A stretch of 64,000 nt of DNA from Nitrospira sp. ND1 (GTDB lineage Bacteria; Nitrospirota; Nitrospiria; Nitrospirales; Nitrospiraceae), in NCBI RefSeq assembly GCF_900170025.1, contig NZ_FWEX01000006.1, positions 962,795 to 1,026,794 on the forward strand, in the 5' to 3' direction. Shown here one piece after another: positions 41,687 through 51,867 of this stretch. A program made the position numbers and the translations under genes. Each line of letters starts with the position of its first letter. The stretch's first letter is position 1. The notes beneath the pieces are model-generated. The model saw nothing but the letters and a program-made list of their open reading frames with translations. It searched no databases and was not told where the DNA came from.

Positions 41687-44320
41687 TCATCGACCGACAA
41701 CCGCGATACCGGCGGCCGTCAGAGCCACGCTGCCGATAATACTGGCCACGGTCTGCCACAGGGCCAGTTGTGGTGTCCGGGCCTCGATCTTTTGAGGCAC
41801 CACGATGGTATCTCCGGACCGCAGTTCCTTCACGGCCAGGTAGGCGGAGTCGGTGGTTCCGTTGGCCCGCATGACATACATCTCTTTCTTATTCGCATCC
41901 TCGGTCAGTCCCCCGGCCTGACGCAGGTAGTCTTCCAATCCCAGGCTCGGCCGATAGACCACCGTACTGGGATTCTTCACCGACCCGATGATGCTGACCG
42001 TTTGCGACGGAGTCGGCATCAAAATCCGATCCCGCGCTTCCAGGATGATATCGTCCTCAGTGCCTTCGAGTTGCTCGATGGAGTCCATTCGAATGACCAC
42101 ACGCCCCAATTCCAGGCGGGAGGTGATGGCCTCCAGTTGCTGGAGCCGCAATGACAACACCTGTTGCTCGGCCAATCCTCCGCCAGTGGATAACACCGCG
42201 GCCGTGCTCAGTCCGGAGGCGCCTGCCGCTCCTCCCGCCGCCTGCGCCGTCAACCGTTGGCGTTCTGACGCCACAAATCGCTCAAGTTCGGCCTGTTGCC
42301 GGAGCTTGACGGATTCCCGAGACAATACCAGCCCGGCGGGAAACGCGTTCTGCGTCACCCCGCCGGCACGCTTCAAGACGGAGCTTAATCGCTCACCCAT
42401 TTCGATCGTGAAATAGCCCGGTCTCTTCAGCTCCCCCTCAACCAGCACCAGATTGGGCGGGCGATGTTGGCTGGCAACAACCACCTGGTCCAACCGCTGG
42501 AGCACGTGATTGTCAGCCTCGCTTCCTTCGAGCAACGCCCGGGGGCTGAATTGAATGACCTTGGTTTGATAGGTGACCGGGTCGGTCCTCACGATTTCGG
42601 CACGATCGGCATAGGCATCCATCGTGAGCTGGTCGTGGATCAACAGGTCCTTCACCGTCATGCCGGGGCGATATTCGTAAGGTCCCGGGCTTTTCACGGC
42701 CCCGACGAGACTCACCACATTGGTGATTTGCGTCGGGAGAATGCCGATGCGCACATAGTCCCCGTCGAGTAGAACCGGATCGCCCCCTGCTACGCCAGGC
42801 CGGCTTTTTTCATGCCCCTGGGACGCCAGCGCGCCGACCAGATCCACATCCACCATGATCCGGCCACGTTCAGGATCAAGCCGGAACAGATGGCACCGCT
42901 GCCGGTCAGAAAGCGGCGTGAGGCCTCCGGCGAGAGTCAGGAGTTCTGTCAAACGCACCCCGGGTTTCACTTCGTAGATCGCCGGGCGCTTGATCGATCC
43001 GCTGACCGCCACCACCGGACCGAGCGGCGGAACCAGCACAACGTCTCCCGACTGCAAGCGCTGATCGAAACGCCGGTCTCCCCGCAGCAGAAAATCATAC
43101 AGGTCCAGTTCCGCGACAGTCTTCCCCTCGCGCATCACCTTGACCTGGCGCAACGATCCTGAACGGGCCGGGCCGCAGGCGGCATACAGCGCATTCGACG
43201 TGGTGGCCAACGCACTGATTTCGTAGGCACCCGGGCGGACGACTTCGCCCACGACATACACTTTGATCGTCCGGATCCGTGCCATCGACACGTGCAATTC
43301 GAATCGCTTCAGAAGGTTGCTCAGTCTGGACCGCACGGTCTGCTCGACCTGCGAAAAAGTCTGGCCGCCGACAGGAATCGCTCCCACCTGCGGGATCACG
43401 ATCATCCCGTCACGCTCGACCGGCACGATGAAGCTTCGATTGAAGCTGGGGTCGGGGACATTCCAAATGTGCACGGCAAGCGAGTCTTGCGGCCCGACGA
43501 TGAAATCCGGCCCGACCGGGATATCCTGGATCGGCGAGAAGGTATTGGCCTGCGCTTCGAAAAAGTCGTAGCCGAACTGTCGCACACGGCTCTTCACGCC
43601 GTGCAACACAGAAAACTCGGCAAAGGCTTCTTCCACATTGAAATCCTGCTGACGGAGCAATTCAGCGGTAAAGGCCTTCTTTTCGGGCAAGGGACGCACC
43701 CCACCCGGTGAGCTTCCAGGCTGATTCCCCGGCTGGCCCTGAGCTTGAGCGGCAGGCTGTTGAAGACTGGGTACGACTCCCTGCCCGAACGGCAACTGCG
43801 AGACACCCTTTTTCTCACGTTCGACCTGAACCTGATACTCGATACTCGATTTTTCCTTCTCGGCCTGCAGCTTTTCCTGCCGGCGATCGCGCTCTTCCTG
43901 TTCCTGCTTCATCCGCTGCTCGATGGAACTGGGCAGTAGGCTGCTCGGTTCGACAGGCCAATAATCATTCAAGTTGGGAACCGTTCCCTTCGAACTGAGA
44001 TCGGAGGAGAGAGGAGTCGGACAGGGAGTTTGGGTCGGCACAATCGGCTGCAATGCGGTGGGGTTGGTGACGATGGCCTGCCCGAAACCGCCCCCGGCCC
44101 CGGGAGCGTTGAAGCCGCCGGGCGTGAACAGGCTACCGGGAGTACCAGGCGACGCCTGCTGCATCATTCCCGGTGGCGCGACCTGCGGCGGAAGATTTTG
44201 GGCCAGCAGCGACGGCGGCAGAATAAAGGACAGCACTAACATCCAGATCAAGGCGTGGGAGAGGGCAACCTGACGCACAGGGGGATGGGGACGGTGATGG
44301 GGGATCATACTCACGACCAT
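41687..44320 (-). CDS. outer-membrane polysaccharide export protein with SLBB repeats
   Basis: 877 residues, longer than Wza (about 380). After a signal peptide (LIWMLVLSFILPPSLLAQ) and a Pro/Gln-rich region, the Poly_export domain is at about 270-345 (FIVGPQDSLAVHIWNVPDPS). At least five SLBB domains follow, seen as repeated VxGxVxxPGxYE-type strands (VYVVGEVVRPGAYEISA, AVSGSIKRPAIYEVKPGV, SLVGAVKSPGPYEYRPGM, LVEGELKRPGYFTIEMGE, SIIGSVKNPSTVVYRPSL). No lipobox Cys is found. The C-terminus has a hydrophobic segment (TVASIIGSVALTAAGIAVV), perhaps the outer-membrane part. It should form the channel for export of the polymer. Confidence 0.9.
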   Translation of the reverse strand: MVVSMIPHHRPHPPVRQVALSHALIWMLVLSFILPPSLLAQNLPPQVAPPGMMQQASPGTPGSLFTPGGFNAPGAGGGFGQAIVTNPTALQPIVPTQTPCPTPLSSDLSSKGTVPNLNDYWPVEPSSLLPSSIEQRMKQEQEERDRRQEKLQAEKEKSSIEYQVQVEREKKGVSQLPFGQGVVPSLQQPAAQAQGQPGNQPGSSPGGVRPLPEKKAFTAELLRQQDFNVEEAFAEFSVLHGVKSRVRQFGYDFFEAQANTFSPIQDIPVGPDFIVGPQDSLAVHIWNVPDPSFNRSFIVPVERDGMIVIPQVGAIPVGGQTFSQVEQTVRSRLSNLLKRFELHVSMARIRTIKVYVVGEVVRPGAYEISALATTSNALYAACGPARSGSLRQVKVMREGKTVAELDLYDFLLRGDRRFDQRLQSGDVVLVPPLGPVVAVSGSIKRPAIYEVKPGVRLTELLTLAGGLTPLSDRQRCHLFRLDPERGRIMVDVDLVGALASQGHEKSRPGVAGGDPVLLDGDYVRIGILPTQITNVVSLVGAVKSPGPYEYRPGMTVKDLLIHDQLTMDAYADRAEIVRTDPVTYQTKVIQFSPRALLEGSEADNHVLQRLDQVVVASQHRPPNLVLVEGELKRPGYFTIEMGERLSSVLKRAGGVTQNAFPAGLVLSRESVKLRQQAELERFVASERQRLTAQAAGGAAGASGLSTAAVLSTGGGLAEQQVLSLRLQQLEAITSRLELGRVVIRMDSIEQLEGTEDDIILEARDRILMPTPSQTVSIIGSVKNPSTVVYRPSLGLEDYLRQAGGLTEDANKKEMYVMRANGTTDSAYLAVKELRSGDTIVVPQKIEARTPQLALWQTVASIIGSVALTAAGIAVVGR

Positions 44321-44433
44321 GGATTCTCAATCCCTCCTGCGCGAAGCGAAGAGTCGGCATACTGTCGACACCCCCTGGAGGACGATCCGGCAATCATCCG
44401 GCCAGGCGATAGCCGACCAGCCAAACCGGTAGC

Positions 44434-46068
44434 CTAAAACTGCATGGCCAGAGAAGTCCAGAACAAATGGTTCTGGGCCTCGACGCCGGCAGCGAACGTT
44501 TCGACAAACGGCGTAATCTGAGAGACTTGCCCGGGATTCTTGAGACGCTGAAACGTATAGCCCACCGTGAGCTGGGTCCGGTTCGACCACCACCAGGTGA
44601 GATCCACGGCCGCCTCCCGTTTCTTCTCATGGACCGGTTGCCCGCGATCCCTCTCCTGCAGGTTGAAGTTCGCGCCCAACTGCAGTGTGTCGGTCAGATA
44701 TCGAGTGGTGCGTACAAAAAAGTCGGTCCCGTCGGTTCCCATATGGTGCCCGAGCGGAAACCCGCGGTACCGCATACCGCTGGTATAGGGCGAATTGTTG
44801 TACCAGACCTGCCGTAGCTCGGGATGACGGCGCCTGCCGTAATCGGTGTCGGCATATTCGATACGCAAATCCAGCGTATCCCCCTGGAACACCTGTGGAA
44901 TATAGAGGCCGCCGAGAAAGGCGGTGCGGCTCGGAACGGGAAGTTGCGACCATTTGTCCTCCGTTCCAGCCTCGCCGTAGAGCTGCAGCCCGGCCGGAAA
45001 GGGAATCAGATAGGGAATCGAAGGAATCCGGAGCCGGAAATCGGCCATCGCCTGCTCATTCACATCCCGATTGCCGGTTTGATTGGGCTCCGAGATATAG
45101 GCATCGAACACCACTCCGGGGAATGACTGGTCACGCCCGCGGCCGCCGAACTGCGTCAGACGAGTGAGCCCGAACTCCAGCCAGGAAGCCGGCAGGTAAC
45201 TGAGCCGCACCCCGAACAGTTTCGCGCGAGGGAAATCCCGATTCTCCTCCAACCGGCCCAGGAACGCATTGACCTTCCAGTCCCCGAGCCCGCTGAGAAA
45301 TCCCGGCAATTGAAACGGGCGTTCCGTTCCGAGCTTGATCATTTCCATCGGGAACGCGTGATCGGTCAGCAGCAACGACCCGTGATAGCCGGGCCCCCAC
45401 CACTGCGTCCCCCGCCCCACTTCCAGCGCGACATTGGCATAACTCAATTTGAGGCTGAACTCGCGCAGGTAGAAATTTTCGCTGTTGTTTGTCGCACCCA
45501 ATCCCAAGAGATGGCGATTGCTGATGAACTTCGGCTGCACCATGACCGCGGCCCAGTCGCTCAACTCCGCCCATGCGCGCACATCGGTTTGATTCTGCAC
45601 GCCGTTTACCGAGTATTCCCCGCCTCGATTTTCGCGAAACCGCACGGTCTGGCCGCCGCCGATCGAGGAGGCATCGAACTCCGACGTGACACGGGCGCCG
45701 AACCGTAAGGCGCCGGTTTTATCGTCGGGGCGCGCACGGACGGTACCCAGACGAATGAGTTCCGGACGGAACTCCGCGAGCAATCGTTCCAGGAGCGGTT
45801 CGGCAATCGCCTCCCGACCGTCCAATTCGACCTGATCCGCGCGGACTCGCTCGACCGCCCGCGCCACATACTGGGCCGCCTGCACGCGGCTGAACGGCTT
45901 CGCGCCGATCAACGCGCGGTCGATCACACCCAATCCGATCAAGCGCTCAATGGCGTCATAACTCCAGTGGTGCAGCGGCACATTGCTGGAGGCCAGGGCA
46001 ATCCCGTTCAGCAAGAGCCACAGCGCCAGGCCGAGACTGAGCGCGAATGAAAGGCGACGGATTTTCAC
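44434..46068 (-). CDS. Wzi-like outer-membrane capsule assembly protein
   Basis: 544 residues from a GTG at 46068 that begins a signal peptide (IRRLSFALSLGLALWLLLNG); a longer ATG frame overlaps the next gene. An N-terminal helical domain (WSYDAIERLIGLGVIDRALI) is followed by an 18-strand-like barrel with alternating aromatic residues (WWGPGYHGSLLLTDHAFPME is a signature of the Wzi family). The C-terminus ends in Phe (LFWTSLAMQF), the usual outer-membrane insertion signal. Wzi binds capsule at the cell surface in E. coli; here it likely retains or guides the polymer. Confidence 0.88.
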   Translation of the reverse strand: MKIRRLSFALSLGLALWLLLNGIALASSNVPLHHWSYDAIERLIGLGVIDRALIGAKPFSRVQAAQYVARAVERVRADQVELDGREAIAEPLLERLLAEFRPELIRLGTVRARPDDKTGALRFGARVTSEFDASSIGGGQTVRFRENRGGEYSVNGVQNQTDVRAWAELSDWAAVMVQPKFISNRHLLGLGATNNSENFYLREFSLKLSYANVALEVGRGTQWWGPGYHGSLLLTDHAFPMEMIKLGTERPFQLPGFLSGLGDWKVNAFLGRLEENRDFPRAKLFGVRLSYLPASWLEFGLTRLTQFGGRGRDQSFPGVVFDAYISEPNQTGNRDVNEQAMADFRLRIPSIPYLIPFPAGLQLYGEAGTEDKWSQLPVPSRTAFLGGLYIPQVFQGDTLDLRIEYADTDYGRRRHPELRQVWYNNSPYTSGMRYRGFPLGHHMGTDGTDFFVRTTRYLTDTLQLGANFNLQERDRGQPVHEKKREAAVDLTWWWSNRTQLTVGYTFQRLKNPGQVSQITPFVETFAAGVEAQNHLFWTSLAMQF

Positions 46069-46153
46069 AAGGCAGGCCGGACAGGAGTAGAAAGGGAAAG
46101 TTCGAGAATGAGCCGTGCGGCCTGAATCTCCGACAGAGAACGGTGGCGATGCA

Positions 46154-48124
46154 TCATTTCCGCCTGTGCGGAGCGGCCGGCGCAAGACCGGCGACCGTTT
46201 CTATGCCGGCCGGGGACTGCGCAGGGATTTCGGACAGGAGAGCATCGGTCTCGCCTCCCCGCTCCTGGCTCAACAATGTACCGGCGGGGCAATAGGTGGG
46301 AAGGATAGCGCAGAGGAGGGCCAGCACCTTCGACACATGACCCTCCGCAGCAGACTCCTCCAGTCTGGCCACGAGCCCGGACAACTGAGCGAAATTACGC
46401 GCAGGGTCAGGCCGGATACAGAGGACTTTCTGAACCGTAGTCGACTCCACCGTTTCGTGACCGGCGACCAGTTCCTCCGTCAGTTTCTCGCCCGGCCTGC
46501 AACCGAGATAGGTCAAGGCAATGTCTTTGTCGGGGACCAGTCCGGACAGACGAATCAGATTGCGCGCCATCTCCACCACGCTGATCTGCTCGCCCATCTC
46601 CAACACGAAGAGTTCTCCTCCCCTGGCCAACCGTGCGGCCTGGAGCACCAGATGCACGGCCTCGGTCATCAGCATGAAATAGCGGCGCATGTTGGGGTCC
46701 GTAATCGTCACCGGCCCGCCCGCTTTGATCTGCGCCAGAAAGAGCGGGACGACGCTGCCATTGCTGCCCAACACATTCCCGAATCGCACGGTGGCGAATA
46801 CCGTCCGGGACGTTCGGGCCAGCCTCTGCACAAGCAGTTCCGCCACTCCCTTGCTTGCACCCATCACACTGACCGGATTCACCGCCTTGTCGGTCGAGAT
46901 CAGAATGAAACGGTCGACTTCATGCCGATGGGCGGCCTCCGCGACCACCCTGGTCCCGCCGACATTGTTTAAGACGGCCTCGCAGGGATTTCCCTCCATG
47001 AGCGGCACATGCTTATGCGCGGCGGCATGAAACACCAGCGTCGGGCGATACTCGGCAAACAACCGGTTCATCTGGCCGACCTCGGTGACGTCGCCGATCA
47101 CCGGCGCCACAAACGTCTTCCCGGCCGCTGCCAACTCGTTCGCCACCGCAAACAACCCGTTCTCAGAGCGATCCAGCAACACCAGGGATGCAGGAGCCAG
47201 ACCGGCGACCTGCCGGCACAATTCCGCGCCGATCGACCCTCCGGCTCCGGTCACCAACACCCGCTCCCCCTGCACCAACGCGCGAAGCGGTTCAGGATCC
47301 AGATCGACCGGAACCCGGTCCAGCAGGTCCTCGATGGACAGGTTCCGAATCTGGCTCACCTCCACCCGGCATTGCAACAGATCCCGTAAGTTCGGCAGGG
47401 TTTGAATGGGGAGATGGAACGGCTCCAACACCTTCACCACCGCCCGAATCGCGGCAGGCTTGGCACTGGGCATCGCCACGAGCACCACGTCGGGAGCCTG
47501 TCGGGCGATGATGTGAGAGAGGCAATCCCGGTCTCCCAGGACTCTCACCCCATGAATGCGGTGCCCGACTTTCGCCGGATTGTCGTCAACGAACCCGATC
47601 GGACGATAGCCGTAGGAAGGATGGTTGCGCATTTCCCGCACGATCATGGCTCCGGCATCCCCGGCGCCGACAATCAGCACCCGCTTCCGGTCGGTCCGAA
47701 ACCAACCCGCTTCCCGTATCAGCCGGGGAAGCACTCGCAACCCGGCCAGCAGGCACCACAGCAGCAAGGCGTCGATGACAAAAATGGAGGATGGATAGGC
47801 TCGCGTACCCAGCCCGAATCGCACCGCCCCGGCAAAAGCCAACGAGCTGACTGCGATACTCAGCGCAAGATTACGGAGGTCCCACAGACCGGTGTACCGC
47901 CAGATGCCGTCATAGAGCCGGAAGGGGTAGAAGGTGAACGCCCTGATGATCAGCAGCAGCGGAAGCATCGCCACGAGCAGGTCCCATTCCTGCGCAGGAA
48001 TGTTTCCATCGAAGCGAAGCAGAAATGCCACCCAGTTCGAAAGCGCAGCCAGTCCCAAGTGGCCCACAAACAGCAACAGACGCCGCTGAACCGCGGAAAA
48101 GACTGTGGGAAACAGGATCGGCAT
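46154..48124 (-). CDS. membrane-bound nucleotide-sugar 4,6-dehydratase, WbpM/CapD family
   Basis: 656 residues. Four N-terminal helices and a first Rossmann region (VLIVGAGDAGAMIVREM) precede the catalytic SDR domain with TGAGGSIGAELCRQVA and the active-site segment ISTDKAVNPVSVMGASKG, where Met-x-x-x-Lys stands in place of Tyr-x-x-x-Lys, as is known for WbpM-like enzymes. They convert UDP-GlcNAc to a 4-keto-6-deoxy sugar, the precursor of QuiNAc, FucNAc or diamino sugars. The product fits the aminotransferase at 48898. Confidence 0.92.
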   Translation of the reverse strand: MPILFPTVFSAVQRRLLLFVGHLGLAALSNWVAFLLRFDGNIPAQEWDLLVAMLPLLLIIRAFTFYPFRLYDGIWRYTGLWDLRNLALSIAVSSLAFAGAVRFGLGTRAYPSSIFVIDALLLWCLLAGLRVLPRLIREAGWFRTDRKRVLIVGAGDAGAMIVREMRNHPSYGYRPIGFVDDNPAKVGHRIHGVRVLGDRDCLSHIIARQAPDVVLVAMPSAKPAAIRAVVKVLEPFHLPIQTLPNLRDLLQCRVEVSQIRNLSIEDLLDRVPVDLDPEPLRALVQGERVLVTGAGGSIGAELCRQVAGLAPASLVLLDRSENGLFAVANELAAAGKTFVAPVIGDVTEVGQMNRLFAEYRPTLVFHAAAHKHVPLMEGNPCEAVLNNVGGTRVVAEAAHRHEVDRFILISTDKAVNPVSVMGASKGVAELLVQRLARTSRTVFATVRFGNVLGSNGSVVPLFLAQIKAGGPVTITDPNMRRYFMLMTEAVHLVLQAARLARGGELFVLEMGEQISVVEMARNLIRLSGLVPDKDIALTYLGCRPGEKLTEELVAGHETVESTTVQKVLCIRPDPARNFAQLSGLVARLEESAAEGHVSKVLALLCAILPTYCPAGTLLSQERGGETDALLSEIPAQSPAGIETVAGLAPAAPHRRK

Positions 48125-48298
48125 GACTCAGTCCGAACAAGAGGAGCTCCTGAGGGCCATTGCCTCAAGCCATACTCACGAACATACCCCGTCTCCAATC
48201 GCCGAATCCAGCCCTAGGATAAGTCCCAGGCATTCGAAGACAAACCGCTGGCAGGGGCCCTCGACAGGGAATTCAGGCGCCGAGGATCGCAGGAAGGA

Positions 48299-48901
48299 TT
48301 ATTTCTTCGCAGGCCAGACGAGCCTGAGCAATGTTTTCAGGATAAGGGAGAGGTCGAAGAGTAGAGATGCTCGTCGGAGATACATGTTCCCGAGCTCAAT
48401 CTTGTCCGGCAAAATACGGGTCACATATTCGGCTTCTGGGTCTTCCACCTGAGCCAGAAAATCCCCTTCATCTCGATACTTCAGTGACGCCAGATCTGTC
48501 ATACCGGGACGAATCGAGAGCAACGGTTCATACTCAGATCGAAAGAGTTCGACGTATTGCCGAACCTCCGGTCGCGGGCCCACCAGGCTCATATCTCCGA
48601 TCAGCACATTGAGAAGTTGCGGAAGCTCGTCAAGCTTCGTCGCGCGCAACCATCGCCCTACGCGCGTGATGCGTGCGTCATTCCGGCTGGTGATACACAA
48701 CCCCTCATTCGCCCGACCGGCCACCATGGTTCGGAATTTATAGATGAGGAACGGGATGAACCCCCGGCCGATCCGTTCCTGCCGAAACAACACCGGGCCG
48801 GAGGAGTCGAGCTTGATCAACGCGGCCAGGATCAGAAAGAGCGGACTGAACAGCAATAAGCCGATACTCGCGGCCACGATATCGACCAACCGCTTGATCA
48901 C
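48299..48901 (-). CDS. priming sugar phosphate transferase, PglC/WcaJ family
   Basis: 200 residues. A re-entrant helix at the N-terminus ([20 protein letters not shown]) is followed by the conserved core: [25 protein letters not shown], then [22 protein letters not shown]. This is the minimal catalytic domain, as in PglC, without the extra helices of WcaJ. It transfers a sugar-1-phosphate to undecaprenyl phosphate and starts the repeat unit. The start overlaps the aminotransferase stop (ATGA). Confidence 0.92.
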   Translation of the reverse strand: MIKRLVDIVAASIGLLLFSPLFLILAALIKLDSSGPVLFRQERIGRGFIPFLIYKFRTMVAGRANEGLCITSRNDARITRVGRWLRATKLDELPQLLNVLIGDMSLVGPRPEVRQYVELFRSEYEPLLSIRPGMTDLASLKYRDEGDFLAQVEDPEAEYVTRILPDKIELGNMYLRRASLLFDLSLILKTLLRLVWPAKK

Positions 48902-50058
48902 CGCCGATACTGCGTAATCAGTGATCGAACCACATCGACGACGCGCCGGATATCGGCCTCGCTCATACGCGAATAAATCGGTAGTGAGATGCTGCGTTCG
49001 AAAGCCGCGCGGGCATGCGGGAAATCATCGCGATGGTATCCATACCGCTCCCGGTAATAGGGATGCATGTGCAGGGGCATAAAATGTACGGACGTTCCGA
49101 TCTGTTCCTTCTTCAAGGCTTCGATAAAATCATCCCGGGTAATACGGAGACGCTCGGGATTCAATTGAATCACATACAAATGCCAGGCATGGTCATAGCC
49201 GGGACGGCACAGAGGTCGCTGAATCTCCGGCAGTTCGCTGAACGCATCGTGATAGGCCGCGGCGATTCGAGCACGCGCCGTCCAGAACCGGCGAGATTTC
49301 CTGAGCTGTTCGATGCCGATCGATGCGGCGATATCGGTCAGGTTGTATTTGAATCCAGGCTCGCGAATCTCGTAATACCAGGATCCGGTCCCCGCGTAGC
49401 GGCTCCACGCATCCTTCGTAATCCCATGCAGACTCATGCTCCGCATGCGCTCGGCATAGTGGGCATGGTGGGTGGTGGCCATCCCGCCTTCCCCGGTCGT
49501 AATGGATTTCGTCGCGTAGAAGGAGAAACAGGTGATGTCACCGATCGCGCCGACCATCCGTCCGTGATCTGCCGCCGGTAGCGCATGCGCGGCATCTTCG
49601 ACCACCTTCAACTCGTACTCCGTCGCCACTGACAACAGCCGATCCATCGCGCAGGGATGCCCGGCGAAGTGAACGGGCATGATCACCTTGGTCCGCGGCG
49701 TAATGGCCTGCCTCACCGCGTCGGGATCGAGGTTCAAGGTGTCCGGTTCACTATCCACCAGAACCGGTTTTGCTCTGAGATACGACACCACTTCAGCCGT
49801 GGCGGCAAACGTCATGGTCGGCAGAATGACTTCATCGCCTTCTTTGACTCCGACCGCTTCCAGGGCCAGATGCAGCGCAGCCGTGCCGGAATTCGTGGCC
49901 ACCGCATGGGTTGCGTGCACGGCCTGTGCAAACTCCTGCTCGAATTGCTTCGTCCGCTGCCCCGTCGTCAACCAGCCGGAGCGCAACGTCTCAGTGACCG
50001 CGCGAATTTCCTCTTCGCCGATCTCCGGAAGATGAAATGGGACCGCGTGTTCACTCAT
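48898..50058 (-). CDS. DegT/DnrJ/EryC1-family sugar aminotransferase
   Basis: 386 residues from the ATG at 50058; the longer frame overlaps the upstream gene too far. The PLP-binding Lys is in CFSFYATKSITTGEGGMATT and the cofactor-contacting region in EDAAHALPA. ATNSGTAALHLALEAVG is the phosphate-binding segment. Closest in pattern to the PglE/PseC-type enzymes that aminate UDP-4-keto-6-deoxy sugars, so it probably works on the product of the dehydratase at 46154. It overlaps the methyltransferase gene by 8 bp and the sugar transferase gene by 4 bp. Confidence 0.92.
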   Translation of the reverse strand: MSEHAVPFHLPEIGEEEIRAVTETLRSGWLTTGQRTKQFEQEFAQAVHATHAVATNSGTAALHLALEAVGVKEGDEVILPTMTFAATAEVVSYLRAKPVLVDSEPDTLNLDPDAVRQAITPRTKVIMPVHFAGHPCAMDRLLSVATEYELKVVEDAAHALPAADHGRMVGAIGDITCFSFYATKSITTGEGGMATTHHAHYAERMRSMSLHGITKDAWSRYAGTGSWYYEIREPGFKYNLTDIAASIGIEQLRKSRRFWTARARIAAAYHDAFSELPEIQRPLCRPGYDHAWHLYVIQLNPERLRITRDDFIEALKKEQIGTSVHFMPLHMHPYYRERYGYHRDDFPHARAAFERSISLPIYSRMSEADIRRVVDVVRSLITQYRR

Positions 50059-50809
50059 GGCGCACTGACTTCCGAATGGTTCCGAGATAATGGGTGCAGA
50101 GCCACGGCACTGCGCTGAAGAGCTGACAGGCAAACCAGGAGAACGGTGCCAGCATCCGCGTGAGCGGTGGCGCGAGAGTCATGCGGCTCAGTTCGATGGT
50201 GCAGCCCTCAAACAGCCGGTGGATCTCGCGCGACGTGACCCCGCGAACATCGGGATTGCGTGGATTGTTCATGTGAAAGTCATACCACAGGATCAACCCA
50301 TTCGGCCTCAGTACGCGCACCATCTCCCGGGCGAGCAGCAGTTGTACGTCCCGGTTCAGAATGGACGTAAACACCGTAGACTGGATGATGAGGTCGAAGC
50401 TTTCATCGGGAAATTCGAGTGCGGCCGCATTCCGACAATGAATGGCCACCCCCTCCGGACTCAGGCATCGGGCTTCCTCAACACGTTGCTCCAGAAGATC
50501 CACGCCGGTGATGTGTCGTGGGTCGGCGCCCCAACGAATGAGATCTCGAATCCAGAACCCTGCGCCACACCCCACGTCAAGAATGCGAACGGCCTGAAGC
50601 GACGACCAACCGGCCCGTTCCAGGATGGACAGGACACGGCGCTCCCGCTCCTGAAGCATGAACAGGTTGCCGCGATTGAAGAAGGAATACAGCCCGGCAC
50701 ACGAGCCGGTCGTACGGCGCGCATAGGCGTCCCGAATCCGAGCCGCTTCCCGTTCGAGATCCGCAGCATCGGTCGTACATTTCTTCTGTGACAGTTCCAC
50801 AGGCATCAT
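50051..50809 (-). CDS. class I SAM-dependent methyltransferase
   Basis: 252 residues from the ATG at 50809, which overlaps the stop of the glycosyltransferase gene (ATGA); longer frames lie inside that gene. Motif I is VRILDVGCGAGFWIRDL and the acidic end of strand 2 is ITGVDLLEQRV; the later motifs are FDLIIQSTVF and VLRPNGLILWYDF. The Cys- and Phe-rich C-terminal segment (FSWFACQLFSAVPWLC) could contact the membrane. Probably methylates a sugar or the growing glycan, as its neighbours suggest. Confidence 0.85.
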   Translation of the reverse strand: MMPVELSQKKCTTDAADLEREAARIRDAYARRTTGSCAGLYSFFNRGNLFMLQERERRVLSILERAGWSSLQAVRILDVGCGAGFWIRDLIRWGADPRHITGVDLLEQRVEEARCLSPEGVAIHCRNAAALEFPDESFDLIIQSTVFTSILNRDVQLLLAREMVRVLRPNGLILWYDFHMNNPRNPDVRGVTSREIHRLFEGCTIELSRMTLAPPLTRMLAPFSWFACQLFSAVPWLCTHYLGTIRKSVRHE

Positions 50810-51867
50810 CTGGACAGTGGGATCGTGTTCACGGCGATATCGGGCCGCTTCCGACGGATCACAAAATCGAATATCCCGCGCATATAGCCCATGCCGTAAC
50901 TGACATGGAGGGTCGGAAAGACCAGCATCAGCCACCCGGCGCAACGAAGACCGCTCGATAATCCTACCGCAAACGAGACGGCAAAATCTGCCGACAGGTA
51001 TAGGGCGACCAGCAGCACGAGCATGAATCTGGAGGCGTGGGAACCGAACGAGGCGACGGAGAGGCCGACGAGCAACCCCAGACACACCATGGGCACCACT
51101 TGCCGGGCGGTACCGATCCTGCCGAGCTTCAGGGCGACTAACGGTTTGAAATATCCATACTGATAAAACATTCTCCAAAGCTGCGCGAGCGACGACCGGG
51201 GATAATAATAGGAGACCACGTCCGGGACCAACAAAATCCGCCCCCCGCGAGCGATCAATCGGTGATTGAATTCATCGTCCTGATTTCTGATGAGCTGCTC
51301 ATCGAACAACCCGATTCGGGCGAACACGTCTTTCCTGTAACAGCCACCGAATACCGTATCGACCCATCGCGGCGTGGAGGTCCCGATTCGGAAATACGAC
51401 GTTCCCACACCGAACGGATGCGAAAGGCCCCGAGCAATCGCGTGCGCCACGGGACTGTCATTCGCAGGCACGGTCATGCACACGCCGCCGACATTGTCCG
51501 CCCCGCTCCGCGTGAGCCAGTCAACTAGTCTCGAAATGTAGGTAGAGGAATACTCCGCATGGGCCCCCATGATCATGATGATATCCCCGCGCGATTCCGC
51601 AATTCCGACATTAAACGCACAGGGAGTGATCAATTGAATATTGTCCACCAGTCTGATCGATGGATATTGCGTCACGTAACGGGACACAATCGATCGCGTC
51701 TCATCCTGGCTCATGCCGTCGATGACCAGAATTTCGAGGCGCTCCTTCGGATAATCGTTCTTGAGGATCGAGTCGAGACACGCGCCGATAAACCGCTCCT
51801 CATTGCGGCATGGAACCAGGACGGTCACGGCAGGGTGCGATGCGTCACTCATCCGCGACTCTTTCAC
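50806..51867 (-). CDS. GT2-family glycosyltransferase with C-terminal membrane helices
   Basis: 353 residues. The GT-A fold is clear: VTVLVPCRNEERFIGACLDS, LEILVIDGMSQDET, a metal-binding region near VNVGGVCMTVPAND and the acid in RNQDDEFNHR. Three C-terminal helices (VVPMVCLGLLVGLSVASFGS, FMLVLLVALYLSADFAVSFA, AGWLMLVFPTLHVSYGMGYM) are like those of ExoA-type enzymes. The start overlaps the polymerase stop (ATGA). Likely adds a sugar to the lipid-linked repeat. Confidence 0.88.
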   Translation of the reverse strand: MKESRMSDASHPAVTVLVPCRNEERFIGACLDSILKNDYPKERLEILVIDGMSQDETRSIVSRYVTQYPSIRLVDNIQLITPCAFNVGIAESRGDIIMIMGAHAEYSSTYISRLVDWLTRSGADNVGGVCMTVPANDSPVAHAIARGLSHPFGVGTSYFRIGTSTPRWVDTVFGGCYRKDVFARIGLFDEQLIRNQDDEFNHRLIARGGRILLVPDVVSYYYPRSSLAQLWRMFYQYGYFKPLVALKLGRIGTARQVVPMVCLGLLVGLSVASFGSHASRFMLVLLVALYLSADFAVSFAVGLSSGLRCAGWLMLVFPTLHVSYGMGYMRGIFDFVIRRKRPDIAVNTIPLSR